In this document: piece by piece, positions 51,101-62,899 of the stretch | How the letters are laid out: each line of letters starts with the position of its first letter | Numbering within the stretch: position 1 is the first letter of the stretch | Assembly (NCBI GenBank): GCA_037074705.1 | Contig: JAYJMR010000058.1 | Coordinates: 95,985-159,984 of the forward strand | Length of the DNA: 64,000 nt | DNA from: Zhengitettix transpicula | Taxonomy: Eukaryota > Arthropoda > Insecta > Orthoptera > Tetrigidae | Reading direction: 5' to 3' | The notes under the pieces: model-generated | Database searches by the model: none | What the model saw: the letters and a program-made list of their open reading frames with translations, nothing else | What the model was told of the DNA's origin: nothing | Made by a program: the position numbers and the translations under genes

Positions 51101-54100
51101 TAATATTAATAGATTAAGATTTTAGAAGTGCTGGTTTGAGTAATTTTTATAAAGAACGAGTAATTTATTATGAAATAAGACTTTGTTATTTGAAGATTCT
51201 TGGTTGGTGAAATTCCAAACTTGTCGTCGAAACGTCGAAATATTACGATATATTAATTAATATTAATGGATTAAGATTTTAGAAGTGCAGGTTTGATTAA
51301 TTTTTATAAAGAACGAGTCATTTTATTATGAAATAAGACTTTGTTATTGAAGATTCTTGGTTGGTGAAATTCCAAACTTGTCGTCGAAACGTCGAAATAT
51401 TACGATATATTAATTAATATTAATGGATTAAGATTTTAGAAGTGCTGGTTTGAGTAATTTTTATAAAGAACGAGTCATTTATTATGAATAAGACTTTGTT
51501 ATTTGAAGATTCTTGGTTCGTGAAATTCCAAACTTGTCGTCGAAACGTCGAAGTATTACGATATATTAATTAATATTAATGGATTAAGATTTTAGAAGTG
51601 CAGGTTTGAGTAATTTTTATAAAGAACGAGTCATTTATTATGAAATAGGACTTTGTTATTTGAAGATTCTTGGTTGGTGAAATTCCAAACTTGTCGTCGA
51701 AACGTCGAAATATTACGATATATTAATTAATATTAATGGATTAAGATTTTAGAAGTGCTGGTTTGAGTAATTTTTATAAAGAACGAGTCATTTATTATGA
51801 AATAAGACTTTGTTATTTGAAGATTCTTGGTTGGTGAAATTCCAAACTTGTCGTCGAAACGTCGAAATATTACGATATATTAATTAATATTAATGGATTA
51901 AGATTTAGAAGTGCTGGTTTGAGTAATTTTTATAAAGAACGAGTCATTTATTATGAAAAAAGACTTTGTTATTTGAAGATTCTTGGTTGGTGAAATTCCA
52001 AACTTGTCGTCGAAACGTCGAAATATTACGATATATTAATTAATATTAATGGATTGAAGATTTTAGAAGTGCAGGTTTCAGTAATTTTTATAAAGAACGA
52101 GTCATTTATTATGAAATAAGACTTTGTTATTTGAAGATTCTTGGTTGGTGAAATTCCAAACTTGTCGTCGAAACGTCGAAATATTACGATATATTAATTA
52201 ATATTAATAGATTAAGATTTTAGAAGTGCAGGTTTGAGTAATTTTTATAAAGAACGAATCATTTATTATGAAATAAGACTTTGTTATTTGAAGATTCTTG
52301 GTTGGTGAAATTCCAAACTTGTCGTCGAAACGTCGAAATATTATGATATATTAATTAGTATTAATAGATTAAGATTTTAGAAGTGCTGGTTTGAGTAATT
52401 TTTATAAAGAACGAGTCATTTATTATGAAATAAGACTTTGTTATTTGAAGATTCTTGGTTGGTGAAATTCCAAACTTGTCGTCGAAACGTCGAAATATTG
52501 GGATATATTAATTAATATTAATAGATTAAGATTTTAAAAGTGCAGGTTTGACTAATTTTTATAAAGAACGAGTCATTTATTATGAAATAAGTCTTTGTTA
52601 TTTGAAGATTCTTGGTTGGTGAAATTCCAAACTTGTCGTCGAAACGTCGAAATATTACGATATATTAATTAATATTAATGGATTAAGATTTTAGAAGTGC
52701 AGGTTTGAGTAATTTTTATAAAGAACGAGTCATTTATTATGAAATAAGACTTTGTTATTTGAAGATTCTTGGTTGGTGAAATTCCAAACTTGTCGTCGAA
52801 ACGTCGAAATATTACGATATATTAAATAATATTAATGGATTAAGATTTTAGAAGTGCAGGTTTGAGTAATTTTTATAAAGAACGAGTCATTTATTATGAA
52901 ATAAGACTTTGTTATTTGAAGATTCTTGGTTGGTGAAATTCCAAACTTGTCGTCGAAACGTCGAAATATTACGATATATTAATTAATATTAATGGATTAA
53001 GATTTTAGAAGTGCTGGTTTGAGTAATTTTTATAAAGAACGAGTCATTTATTATGAAATAAGACTTTGTTATTTGAAGATTCTTGGTTCGTGAAATTCCA
53101 AACTTGTCGTCGAAACGTCGAAGTATTACGATATATTAATTAATATTAATGGATTAAGATTTTAGAAGTGCAGGTTTGAGTAATTTTTATAAAGAACGAG
53201 TCATTTATTATGAAATAGGACTTTGTTATTTGAAGATTCTTGGTTGGTGAAATTCCAAACTTGTCGTCGAAACGTCGAAATATTACGATATATTAATTAA
53301 TATTAATGGATTAAGATTTTAGAAGTGCTGGTTTGAGTAATTTTTATAAAGAACGAGTCATTTATTATGAAATAAGACTTTGTTATTTGAAGATTCTTGG
53401 TTGGTGAAATTCCAAACTTGTCGTCGAAACGTCGAAATATTACGATATATTAATTAATATTAATGGATTAAGATTTTAGAAGTGCTGGTTTGAGTAATTT
53501 TTATAAAGAACGAGTCATTTATTATGAAAAAAGACTTTGTTATTTGAAGATTCTTGGTTGGTGAAATTCCAAACTTGTCGTCGAAACGTCGAAATATTAC
53601 GATATATTAATTAATATTAATGGATGAAGATTTTAGAAGTGCAGGTTTCAGTAATTTTTTGAAAGAACGAGTCATTTATTATGAAATAAGACTTTGTTAT
53701 TTGAAGATTCTTGGTTGGTGAAATTCCAAACTTGTCGTCGAAACGTCGAAATATTACGATATATTAATTAATATTAATGGATTAAGATTTTAGAAGTGCA
53801 GGTTTGAGTAATTTTTATAAAGAACGAGACATTTATTATGAAATAAGACTTTGTTATTGAAGATTCTTGGTTGGTGAAATTCCAAACTTGTCGTCGAAAC
53901 GTCGAAATATTACGATATATTAATTAATATTAATATATTAAGATTTTAGAAGTGCAGGTTTGAGTAATTTTTATAAAGAACGAATCATTTATTATGAAAT
54001 AAGACTTTGTTATTTGAAGATTCTTGGTTGGTGAAATTCCAAACTTGTCGTCGAAACGTCGAAATATTATGATATATTAATTAGTATTAATAGATAAGAT

Positions 54101-55400
54101 TTTAGAAGTGCTGTTTGAGTAATTTTTATAAAGAACGAGTCATTTATTATGAAATAAGACTTTGTTATTTGAAGATTCTTGGTTGGTGAAATTCCAAACT
54201 TGTCGTCGAAACGTCGAAATATTGGGATATATTAATTAATATTAATAGATTAAGATTTTAAAAGTGCAGGTTTGACTAATTTTTATAAAGAACGAGTCAT
54301 TTATTATGAATAAGTCTTTGTTATTTGAAGATTCTTGGTTGGTGAAATTCCAAACTTGTCGTCGAAACGTCGAAATATTACGATTATATTAATTAATATT
54401 AATGATTAAGATTTTAGAAGTGCAGGTTGAGTAATTTTTATAAAGAACGAGTCATTTATTTTGAAATAAGACTTTGTTATTTGAAGATTCTTGGTTGGTG
54501 AAATTCCAAACTTGTCGTCGAAACGTCGAAATATTACGATATATTAAATAATATTAATGGATTAAGATTTTAGAAGTGCAGGTTTGAGTAATTTTTATAA
54601 AGAACGAGTCATTTATTATGAAATAAGACTTTGTTATTTGAAGAATCTTGGTTGGTGAAATTCCAAACTTGTCGTCGAAACGTCGAAATATTACGATATA
54701 TTAATTAATATTAATGGATTAAGATTTTAGAAGTGCAGGTTTGAGTAATTTTTATAAAGAACGAGTCATTTATTATGAAATAAGACTTTGTTATTTGAAG
54801 ATTCTTGGTTGGTGAAATTCCAAACTTGTCGTCGAAACGTCGAAATATTACGATATATTAATTAATATTAATGGATTAAGATTTTAGAAGTGCAGGTTTG
54901 AGTAATTTTTATAAAGAACGAGTCATTTATTATGAAATAAGACTTTGTTATTGAAGATTCTTGGTTGGTGAAATTCCAAACTTGTCGTCGAAACGTCGAA
55001 ATATTACGATATATTAATTATTATTAATGGATTAAGATTTTAGAAGTGCAGGTTTGAGTAATTTTTATAAAGAACGAGTCATTTATTATGAAATAAGACT
55101 TTGTTATTTGAAGATTCTTGGTTGTTGAAATTCCAAACTTGTCGTCGAAACGTCGAAATATTACGATATATTAATAAATATTAATAGATTAAGATTTTAG
55201 AAGTGCAGGTTTGAGTAATTTTTATAAAGAACGAGTCATTTATTATGAATAAGACTTTGTTATTTGAAGATTCTTGGTTGGTGAAATTCCAAACTTGTCA
55301 TCGAAACGTCGAAATATTACGATATATTAATTAATATTAATGGATTAAGATTTTAGAAGTGCTGGTTTGAGTAATTTTTTATAAAGAACGAGTCATTTAT
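42160..55400. repeat. Array segment with 3-, 10- and 18-monomer duplications and many one-base deletions
   Basis: TTTTGGAAGTG (42,507 and 44,072), TTTTCATAAAG (42,845 and 44,410) and GAGTCTTTTA (43,016 and 44,581) are each 1,565 apart (10 monomers minus 5 bases). GAGTCTTTTA at 43,484 adds a 3-monomer step. GGTTCGTGAAA at 45,412 and 48,228, the shortened GAC[G/T]GTTATTT near 45,858 and 48,674, and GGGATATGTGAATT near 45,923 and 48,738 show an 18-monomer duplication. GGTTCGTG at 51,515 and 53,085 is a 10-monomer step, with GAAAAAAGAC and AGGTTTCAGTAA following in both. Confidence 0.75.
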
Positions 55401-55479
55401 TATGAAATAAGACTTTGTTATATGAAGATTCTTGGTTGGTGAAATTCCAACTTGTCGTCGAAACGTCGAAATATTGGGA

Positions 55480-57720
55480 TATATTAATTAATATTAGTAG
55501 ATTAAGATTTAGAAGTGCAGGTTTGACTAATTTTATAAAGAACGAGTCATTTATATGAAATAAGACTTTGTTATTTGAAGATTCTTGGTTGGTGAAATTC
55601 CAAACTTGTCTTCGAAACGTCGAAATATTGGGATATATTAATTAATATTAATGAATTAAGATTTTAGAAGTGCAGGTTTGACTAATTTTTATAAAGAACG
55701 TATCATTTATTATGAAATAAGACTTTGTTATTTGAAGATTCTTGGTTGGTGAAATTCCAAACTTGTCGTCGAAACGTCGAAATATTGGGATATATTAATT
55801 AATATTAATAGATTAAGATTTTAGAAGTGCAGGTTTGACTAATTTTTATAAAGAACGAGTCATTTATTATGAAATAAAACTTTGTTATTTGAAGATTCTT
55901 GGTTGGTGAAATTCCAAACTTGTCGTGGAAACGTCGAAATATTACGATATATTAATTAATATTAATAGATTAAGATTTAGAAGTGCAGGTTTGACTAATT
56001 TTTATAAAGAACGAGTCATTTATTATGAAATAAGAATTTGTTATTTGAAGATTCTTGGTTGGTGAAATTCCAAACTTGTCGTCGAAACGTCGAAATATTA
56101 CGATATATTAATTAATATTAATAGATTAAGATTTTAGAAGTGCAGGTTTGACTAATTTTTATAAGAACGTATATTTATTATGAAATAAGACTTTGTTATT
56201 TGAAGATTCTTGGTTGGTGAAATTCCAAACTTGTCGTCGAAACGTCGAAATATTGGGATATATTAATTAATATTAATAGATTAAGATTTAGAAGTGCACG
56301 TTTGACTAATTTTTATAAAGAACTAGTCATTTATTATGAAATAAGACTTTGTTATTTGAAGATTCTTGGTTGGTGAAATTCCAAACTTGTCTTCGAAACG
56401 TCGAAATATTGGATATATTAATTAATATTAATGAATTAAGATTTTAAAAGTGCAGGTTTGACTAATTTTTATAAAGAACGAGTCATTTATTATGAAATAA
56501 GACTTTGTTATTTGAAGATTCTTGGTTGGTGAAATTCCAAACTTGTCGTCGAAACGTCGAAATATTACGATATATTAATTAATATTAATAGATTAAGATT
56601 TTAGAAGTGCAGGTTTGACTAATTTTTATAAAGAACGAGTCATTTATTATGAAATAAGACTTTGTTATTTGAAGATTCTTGGTTGGTGAAATTCCAAACT
56701 TGTCTTCGAAACGTCGAAATATTGGGATATATTAATTAATATTAATGAATTAAGATTTAGAAGTGCAGGTTTGACTAATTTTTATAAAGAACGAGTCATT
56801 TATTATGAAATAAGACTTTGTTATTTTTAGATTCTTGGTTGGTGAAATTCTAAACTTGTCGTCGAAACGTCGAAATATTACGATATATTAATTAATATTA
56901 ATAGATTAAGATTTTAGAAGTGCAGGTTTGACTAATTTTTATAAAGAACGAGTCATTTATTATGAAATAAGACTTTGTTTTTTGAAGATTCTTGGTTGGT
57001 GAAATTCCAAACTTGTCGTCGAAACGTCGAAATATTACGATATATTAATTAATATTAATAGATTAAGATTTTAGAAGTGCAGGTTTGAGTAATTTTTATA
57101 AAGAACGTATCATTTATTATGAAATAAGACTTTGTTATTTGAAGATTCTTGGTTGGTGAAATTCCAAACTTGTCGTCGAAACGTCGAAATATTACGATAT
57201 ATTAATTAATATTAATGGATTAAGATTTAGAAGTGCTGGTTTGAGTAATTTTTATAAAGAACGAGTCATTTATTATGAAATAAGACTTTGTTATTTGAAG
57301 ATTCTTGGTTGGTGAAATTCCAAACTTGTCGTCGAAACGTCGAAATATTGGGATATATTAATTAAGATTAATAGATTAAGATTTTAGAAGTGCAGGTTTG
57401 AGTAATTTTTATAAAGAACGTATCAATTATTATGAAATAAGACTTTGTTATTTGAAGATTCTTGGTTGGTGAAATTCCAAACTTGTCGTCGAAACGTCGA
57501 AATATTGGGATATATTAATTAATATTAATAGATTAAGATTTTAGAAGTGCAGGTTTGACTAATTTTTATAAAGAACGAGTCATTTATTATGAAATAAGAC
57601 TTTGTTATTTGAAGATTCTTGGTTGGTGAAATTCCAAACTTGTCGTCGAAACGTCGAAATATTACGATATATTAATTAATATTAATAGATTAAGATTTTA
57701 GAAGTGCAGGTTTGGGTAAT
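55480..57720. repeat. Block enriched in the GACTAA monomer variant
   Basis: Most monomers here read GTGCAGGTTTGACTAA (C at position 45). The form is scattered elsewhere, mainly in AAAAG-type monomers. Several carry GAACGTATC in place of GAACGAGTC (near 55,697, 57,105, 57,418 and 57,731), GTCTTCGAAACG (near 55,609, 56,391 and 56,702) or AATGAATTAAG. GGG and ACG triplets alternate irregularly. Confidence 0.7.
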
Positions 57721-60104
57721 TTTCATAAAGAACGTATCATTTATTATGAAATAAGACTTTGTTATTTGAAGATTCTTGGTTGGTGAAATTCCAAACTTGT
57801 CATCGAAACGTCGAAATATTACGATATATTAATTAATATTAATGGATTAAGATTTTAGAAGTGCTGGTTTGAGTAATTTTTATAAAGAACGAGTCATTTA
57901 TTATGAAATAAGACTTTGTTATTTGAAGATTCTTGGTTGGTGAAATTCCAAACTTGTCATCGAAACGTCGAAATATTACGATATATTAATTAATATTAAT
58001 GGATTAAGATTTTAGAAGTGCTGGTTTGAGTAATTTTTATAAAGAACGAGTCATTTATTATGAAATAAGACTTTGTTATTTGAAGATTCTTGGTTGGTGA
58101 AATTCCAAACTTGTCGTCGAAACGTCGAAATATTGGGATATATTAATTAATATTAATGGATTAAGATTTTAGAAGTGCAGGTTTGAGTAATTTTTATAAA
58201 GAACGAGTCATTTATTATGAAATAAGACTTTGTTATTTTTAGTTTCTTGGTTGGTGAAATTCCAAACTTGTCGTCGAAACGTCGAAATATTGGGATATAT
58301 TAATTAATATTAATAGATTAAGATTTTAGAAGTGCAGGTTTGAGTAATTTTTATAAAGAACGAGTCATTTATTATGAAATAAGACTTTGTTATTTTTAGA
58401 TTCTTGGTTGGTGAAATTCCAAACTTGTCGTCGAAACGTCGAAATTATTACGATATATTAATTAATATTAATGGATTAAGATTTTAGAAGTGCAGGTTTG
58501 AGTAATTTTTTTAAAGAACGAGTCATTTATTATGAAATAAGACTTTGTTATTTTTAGTTTCTTGGTTGGTGAAATTCCAAACTTGTCGTCGAAACGTCGA
58601 AATATTACGATATATTAATTAATATTAATGGATTAAGATTTTAGAAGTGCAGGTTTGAGTAATTTTTATAAAGAACGAGTCATTTATTATGAAATAAGAC
58701 TTTGTTATTTGAAGATTCTCTGTTGGTGAAATTCCAAACTTGTCGTCGAAACGTCGAAATATTACGATATATTAATTAATATTAATGGATTAAGATTTTA
58801 GAAGTGCAGGTTTGAGTAATTTTTATAAAGAACGAGTCATTTATTATGAAATAAGACTTTGTTATTTTTAGTTTCTTGGTTGGTGAAATTCCAAACTTGT
58901 CGTCGAAACGTCGAAATATTGGATATATTAATTAATATTAATAGATTAAGATTTTAGAAGTGCAGGTTTGAGTAATTTTTATAAGAACGAGTCATTTATT
59001 ATGAAATAAGACTTTGTTATTTTTAGATTCTTGGTTTGTGAAATTCCAAACTTGTCGTCGAAACGTCGAAATATTACGATATATTAATTAATATTAATAG
59101 ATTAAGATTTTAGAAGTGCAGGTTTAAGTAGTTTTTATAAAGAACGAGTCATTTATTATGAAATAAGACTTTGTTATTTTTAGTTTCTTGGTTGGTGAAA
59201 TTCCAAACTTGTCGTCGAAACGTCGAAATATTACGATATATTAATTAATATTAATAGATTAAGATTTTAGAAGTGCAGGTTTGAGTAATTTTTATAAAGA
59301 ACGAGTCATTTATTATGAAATAAGACTTTGTTATTTTTAGTTTCTTGGTTGGTGAAATTCCAAACTTGTCGTCGAAACGTCGAAATATTGGGATATATTA
59401 ATTAATATTAATAGATTAAGATTTTAGAAGTGCAGGTTTGAGTAATTTTTATAAAGAACGAGTCATTTATTATGAAATAAGACTTTGTTATTTTTAGTTT
59501 CTTGGTTGGTGAAATTCCAAACTTGTCTTCGAAACGTCGAAATATTACGATATATTAATTAATATTAATAGATTAAGATTTTAGAAGTGCAGGTTTGAGT
59601 AATTTTTATAAAGAACGAGTCATTTATTATGAAATAAGACTTTGTTATTTGAAGATTCTTGGTTGGTGAAATTCCAAACTTGTCGTCGAAACGTCGAAAT
59701 ATGGGATATATTAATAATATTAATAGATTAAGATTTTAGAAGTGCAGGTTTGAGTAATTTTTATAAAGAACGAGTCATTTATTATGAAATAAGACTTTGT
59801 TATTTTAGATTCTTGGTTGGTGAAATTCCAAACTTGTCTTCGAAACGTCGAAATATTACGATATATTAATTAATATTAATAGATTAAGATTTTAGAAGTG
59901 CAGGTTTGAGTAATTTTTATAAAGAACGAGTCATTTATTATGAAATAAGACTTTGTTATTTTTAGATTCTTGGTTGGTGAAATTCCAAACTTGTCGTCGA
60001 AACGTCGAAATATTACGATATATTAATTAATATTAATAGATTAAGATTTTAGAAGTGCAGGTTTGAGTAATTTTTATAAAGAACGAGTCATTTATTATGA
60101 AATA

Positions 60105-60120
60105 AGACTTTGTTTCTTGG
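60105..60120. repeat. Monomer with a 10-bp internal deletion
   Basis: ACTTTGTTTCTTGG replaces the normal ACTTTGTTATTTTTAG-TTTCTTGG. GATTAAG is spaced 147 rather than 157 bases across it (60,039 to 60,186). The deletion may have occurred between the two TTTCTT/TTATTT-like runs. Confidence 0.9.
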
Positions 60121-61522
60121 TTGGTGAAATTCCAAACTTGTCGTCGAAACGTCGAAATATTGGGATATATTAATTAATATTAATAGATTAAGATTTTATA
60201 AGTGCAGGTTTGAGTAATTTTTATAAAGAACGAGTCATTTATTATGAAATAAGACTTTGTTATTTTTAGATTCTTGGTTGGTGAAATTCCAAACTTGTCG
60301 TCGAAACGTCGAAATATTGGGATATATTAATTAATATTAATAGATTAAGATTTTAGAAGTGCAGGTTTGAGTAATTTTTATAAAGAACGAGTCATTAATT
60401 ATGAAATAAGACTTTGTTATTTTTAGATTCTTGGTTGGTGAAATTCCAAACTTGTCGTCGAAACGTCGAAATATTACGATATATTAATTAATATTAATAG
60501 ATTATGATTTTAGAAGTGCAGGTTTGAGTAATTTTTATAAAGAACGAGTCATTTATTATGAAATAAGACTTTGTTATTTTAGATTCTTGGTTGGTGAAAT
60601 TCCAAACTTGTCGTCGAAACGTCGAAATATTACGATATATTAATTAATATTAATAGATTAAGATTTTAGAAGTGCAGGTTTGAGTAATTTTGTATAAAGA
60701 ACGAGTCATTTATTATGAAATAAGACTTTGTTATTTTTAGATTCTTGGTTGGTGAAATTCCAAACTTGTCGTCGAAACGTCGAAATATTGCGATATATTA
60801 ATTAATATTAATAGATTAAGATTTTAGAAGTGCAGGTTTGAGTAATTTTTATAAAGAACGAGTCATTTATTATGAAATAAGACTTTGTTATTTTTAGATT
60901 CTTGGTTGGTGAAATTCCAAACTTGTCGTCGAAACGTCGAAATATTACGATATATTAATTAATATTAATAGATTAAGATTTTAGAAGTGCAGGTTTGAGT
61001 AATTTTTATAAAGAACGAGTCATTTATTATGAAATAAGACTTTGTTATTTTTAGATTCTTGGTTGGTGAAATTCCAAACTTGTCGTCGAAACGTCGAAAT
61101 ATTACGATATATTAATTAATATTAATAGATTAAGATTTTAGAAGTGCAGGTTTGAGTAATTTTTATAAAGAACGAGTCATTTATTATGAAATAAGACTTT
61201 GTTATTTTTAGATTCTTGGTTGGTGAAATTCCAAACTTGTCGTCGAAACGTCGAAATATTACGATATATTAATTAATATTAATAGATTAAGATTTTAGAA
61301 GTGCAGGTTTGAGTAATTTTTATAAAGAACGAGTCATTTATTATGAAATAAGACTTTGTTATTTTTAGATTCTTGGTTGGTGAAATTCAAACTTGTCGTC
61401 GAAACGTCGAAATATTGGGATATATTAATTAATATTAATAGATTAAGATTTTAGAAGTGCAGGTTTGAGTAATTTTTATAAAGAACGAGTCATTTATTAT
61501 GAAATAAGACTTTGTTATTTTA

Positions 61523-62898
61523 GATTCTTGGTTGGTGAAATTCCAAACTTGTCGTCGAAACGTCGAAATATTACGATATATTAATTAATATTAATAGATT
61601 AAGATTTTAGAAGTGCAGGTTTGAGTAATTTTTATAAAGAACGAGTCATTTATTATGAAATAAGACTTTGTTATTTTTAGATTCTTGGTTGGTGAAATTC
61701 CAAACTTGTCGTCGAAACGTCGAAATATTACGATATATTAATTAATATTAATAGATTAAGATTTTAGAAGTGCAGGTTTGAGTAATTTTTATAAAGAACG
61801 AGTCATTTATTATGAAATAAGACTTTGTTATTTTTAGATTCTTGGTTGGTGAAATTCCAAACTTGTCGTCGAAACGTCGAAATATTACGATATATTAATT
61901 AATATTAATAGATTAAGATTTTAGAAGTGCAGGTTTGAGTAATTTTTATAAAGAACGAGTCATTTATTATGAAATAAGACTTTGTTATTTTTAGATTCTT
62001 GGTTGGTGAAATTCCAAACTTGTCGTCGAAACGTCGAAATATTACGATATATTAATTAATATTAATAGATTAAGATTTTAGAAGTGCAGGTTTGAGTAAT
62101 TTTTATAAAGAACGAGTCATTTATTATGAAATAAGACTTTGTTATTTTTAGATTCTTGGTTGGTGAAATTCCAAACTTGTCGTCGAAACGTCGAAATATT
62201 ACGATATATTAATTAATATTAATAGATTAAGATTTTAGAAGTGCAGGTTTGAGTAATTTTTATAAAGAACGAGTCATTTATTATGAAATAAGACTTTGTT
62301 ATTTTTAGATTCTTGGTTGGTGAAATTCCAAACTTGTCGTCGAAACGTCGAAATATTACGATATATTAATTAATATTAATAGATTAAGATTTTAGAAGTG
62401 CAGGTTTGAGTAATTTTTATAAAGAACGAGTCATTTATTATGAAATAAGACTTTGTTATTTTTAGATTCTTGGTTGGTGAAATTCCAAACTTGTCGTCGA
62501 AACGTCGAAATATTACGATATATTAATTAATATTAATAGATTAAGATTTTAGAAGTGCAGGTTTGAGTAATTTTTATAAAGAACGAGTCATTTATTATGA
62601 AATAAGACTTTGTTATTTTTAGATTCTTGGTTGGTGAAATTCCAAACTTGTCGTCGAAACGTCGAAATATTACGATATATTAATTAATATTAATAGATTA
62701 AGATTTTAGAAGTGCAGGTTTGAGTAATTTTTATAAAGAACGAGTCATTTATTATGAAATAAGACTTTGTTATTTTTAGATTCTTGGTTGGTGAAATTCC
62801 AAACTTGTCGTCGAAACGTCGAAATATTACGATATATTAATTAATATTAATAGATTAAGATTTTAGAAGTGCAGGTTTGAGTAATTTTTATAAAGAAC
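61523..62898. repeat. Run of ~8.8 identical monomers
   Basis: From just after the short TTATTTTAG at about 61,516 until the GAACGAATC change at 62,899 I see no difference between successive monomers. All have A16, A37, G45, G65, TT at 97-98 and triplet ACG. This is the most homogeneous stretch in the window and the best candidate for the latest amplification. An assembler could also produce such a run, so its true copy number is uncertain. Confidence 0.85.
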
Positions 62899-62899
62899 G

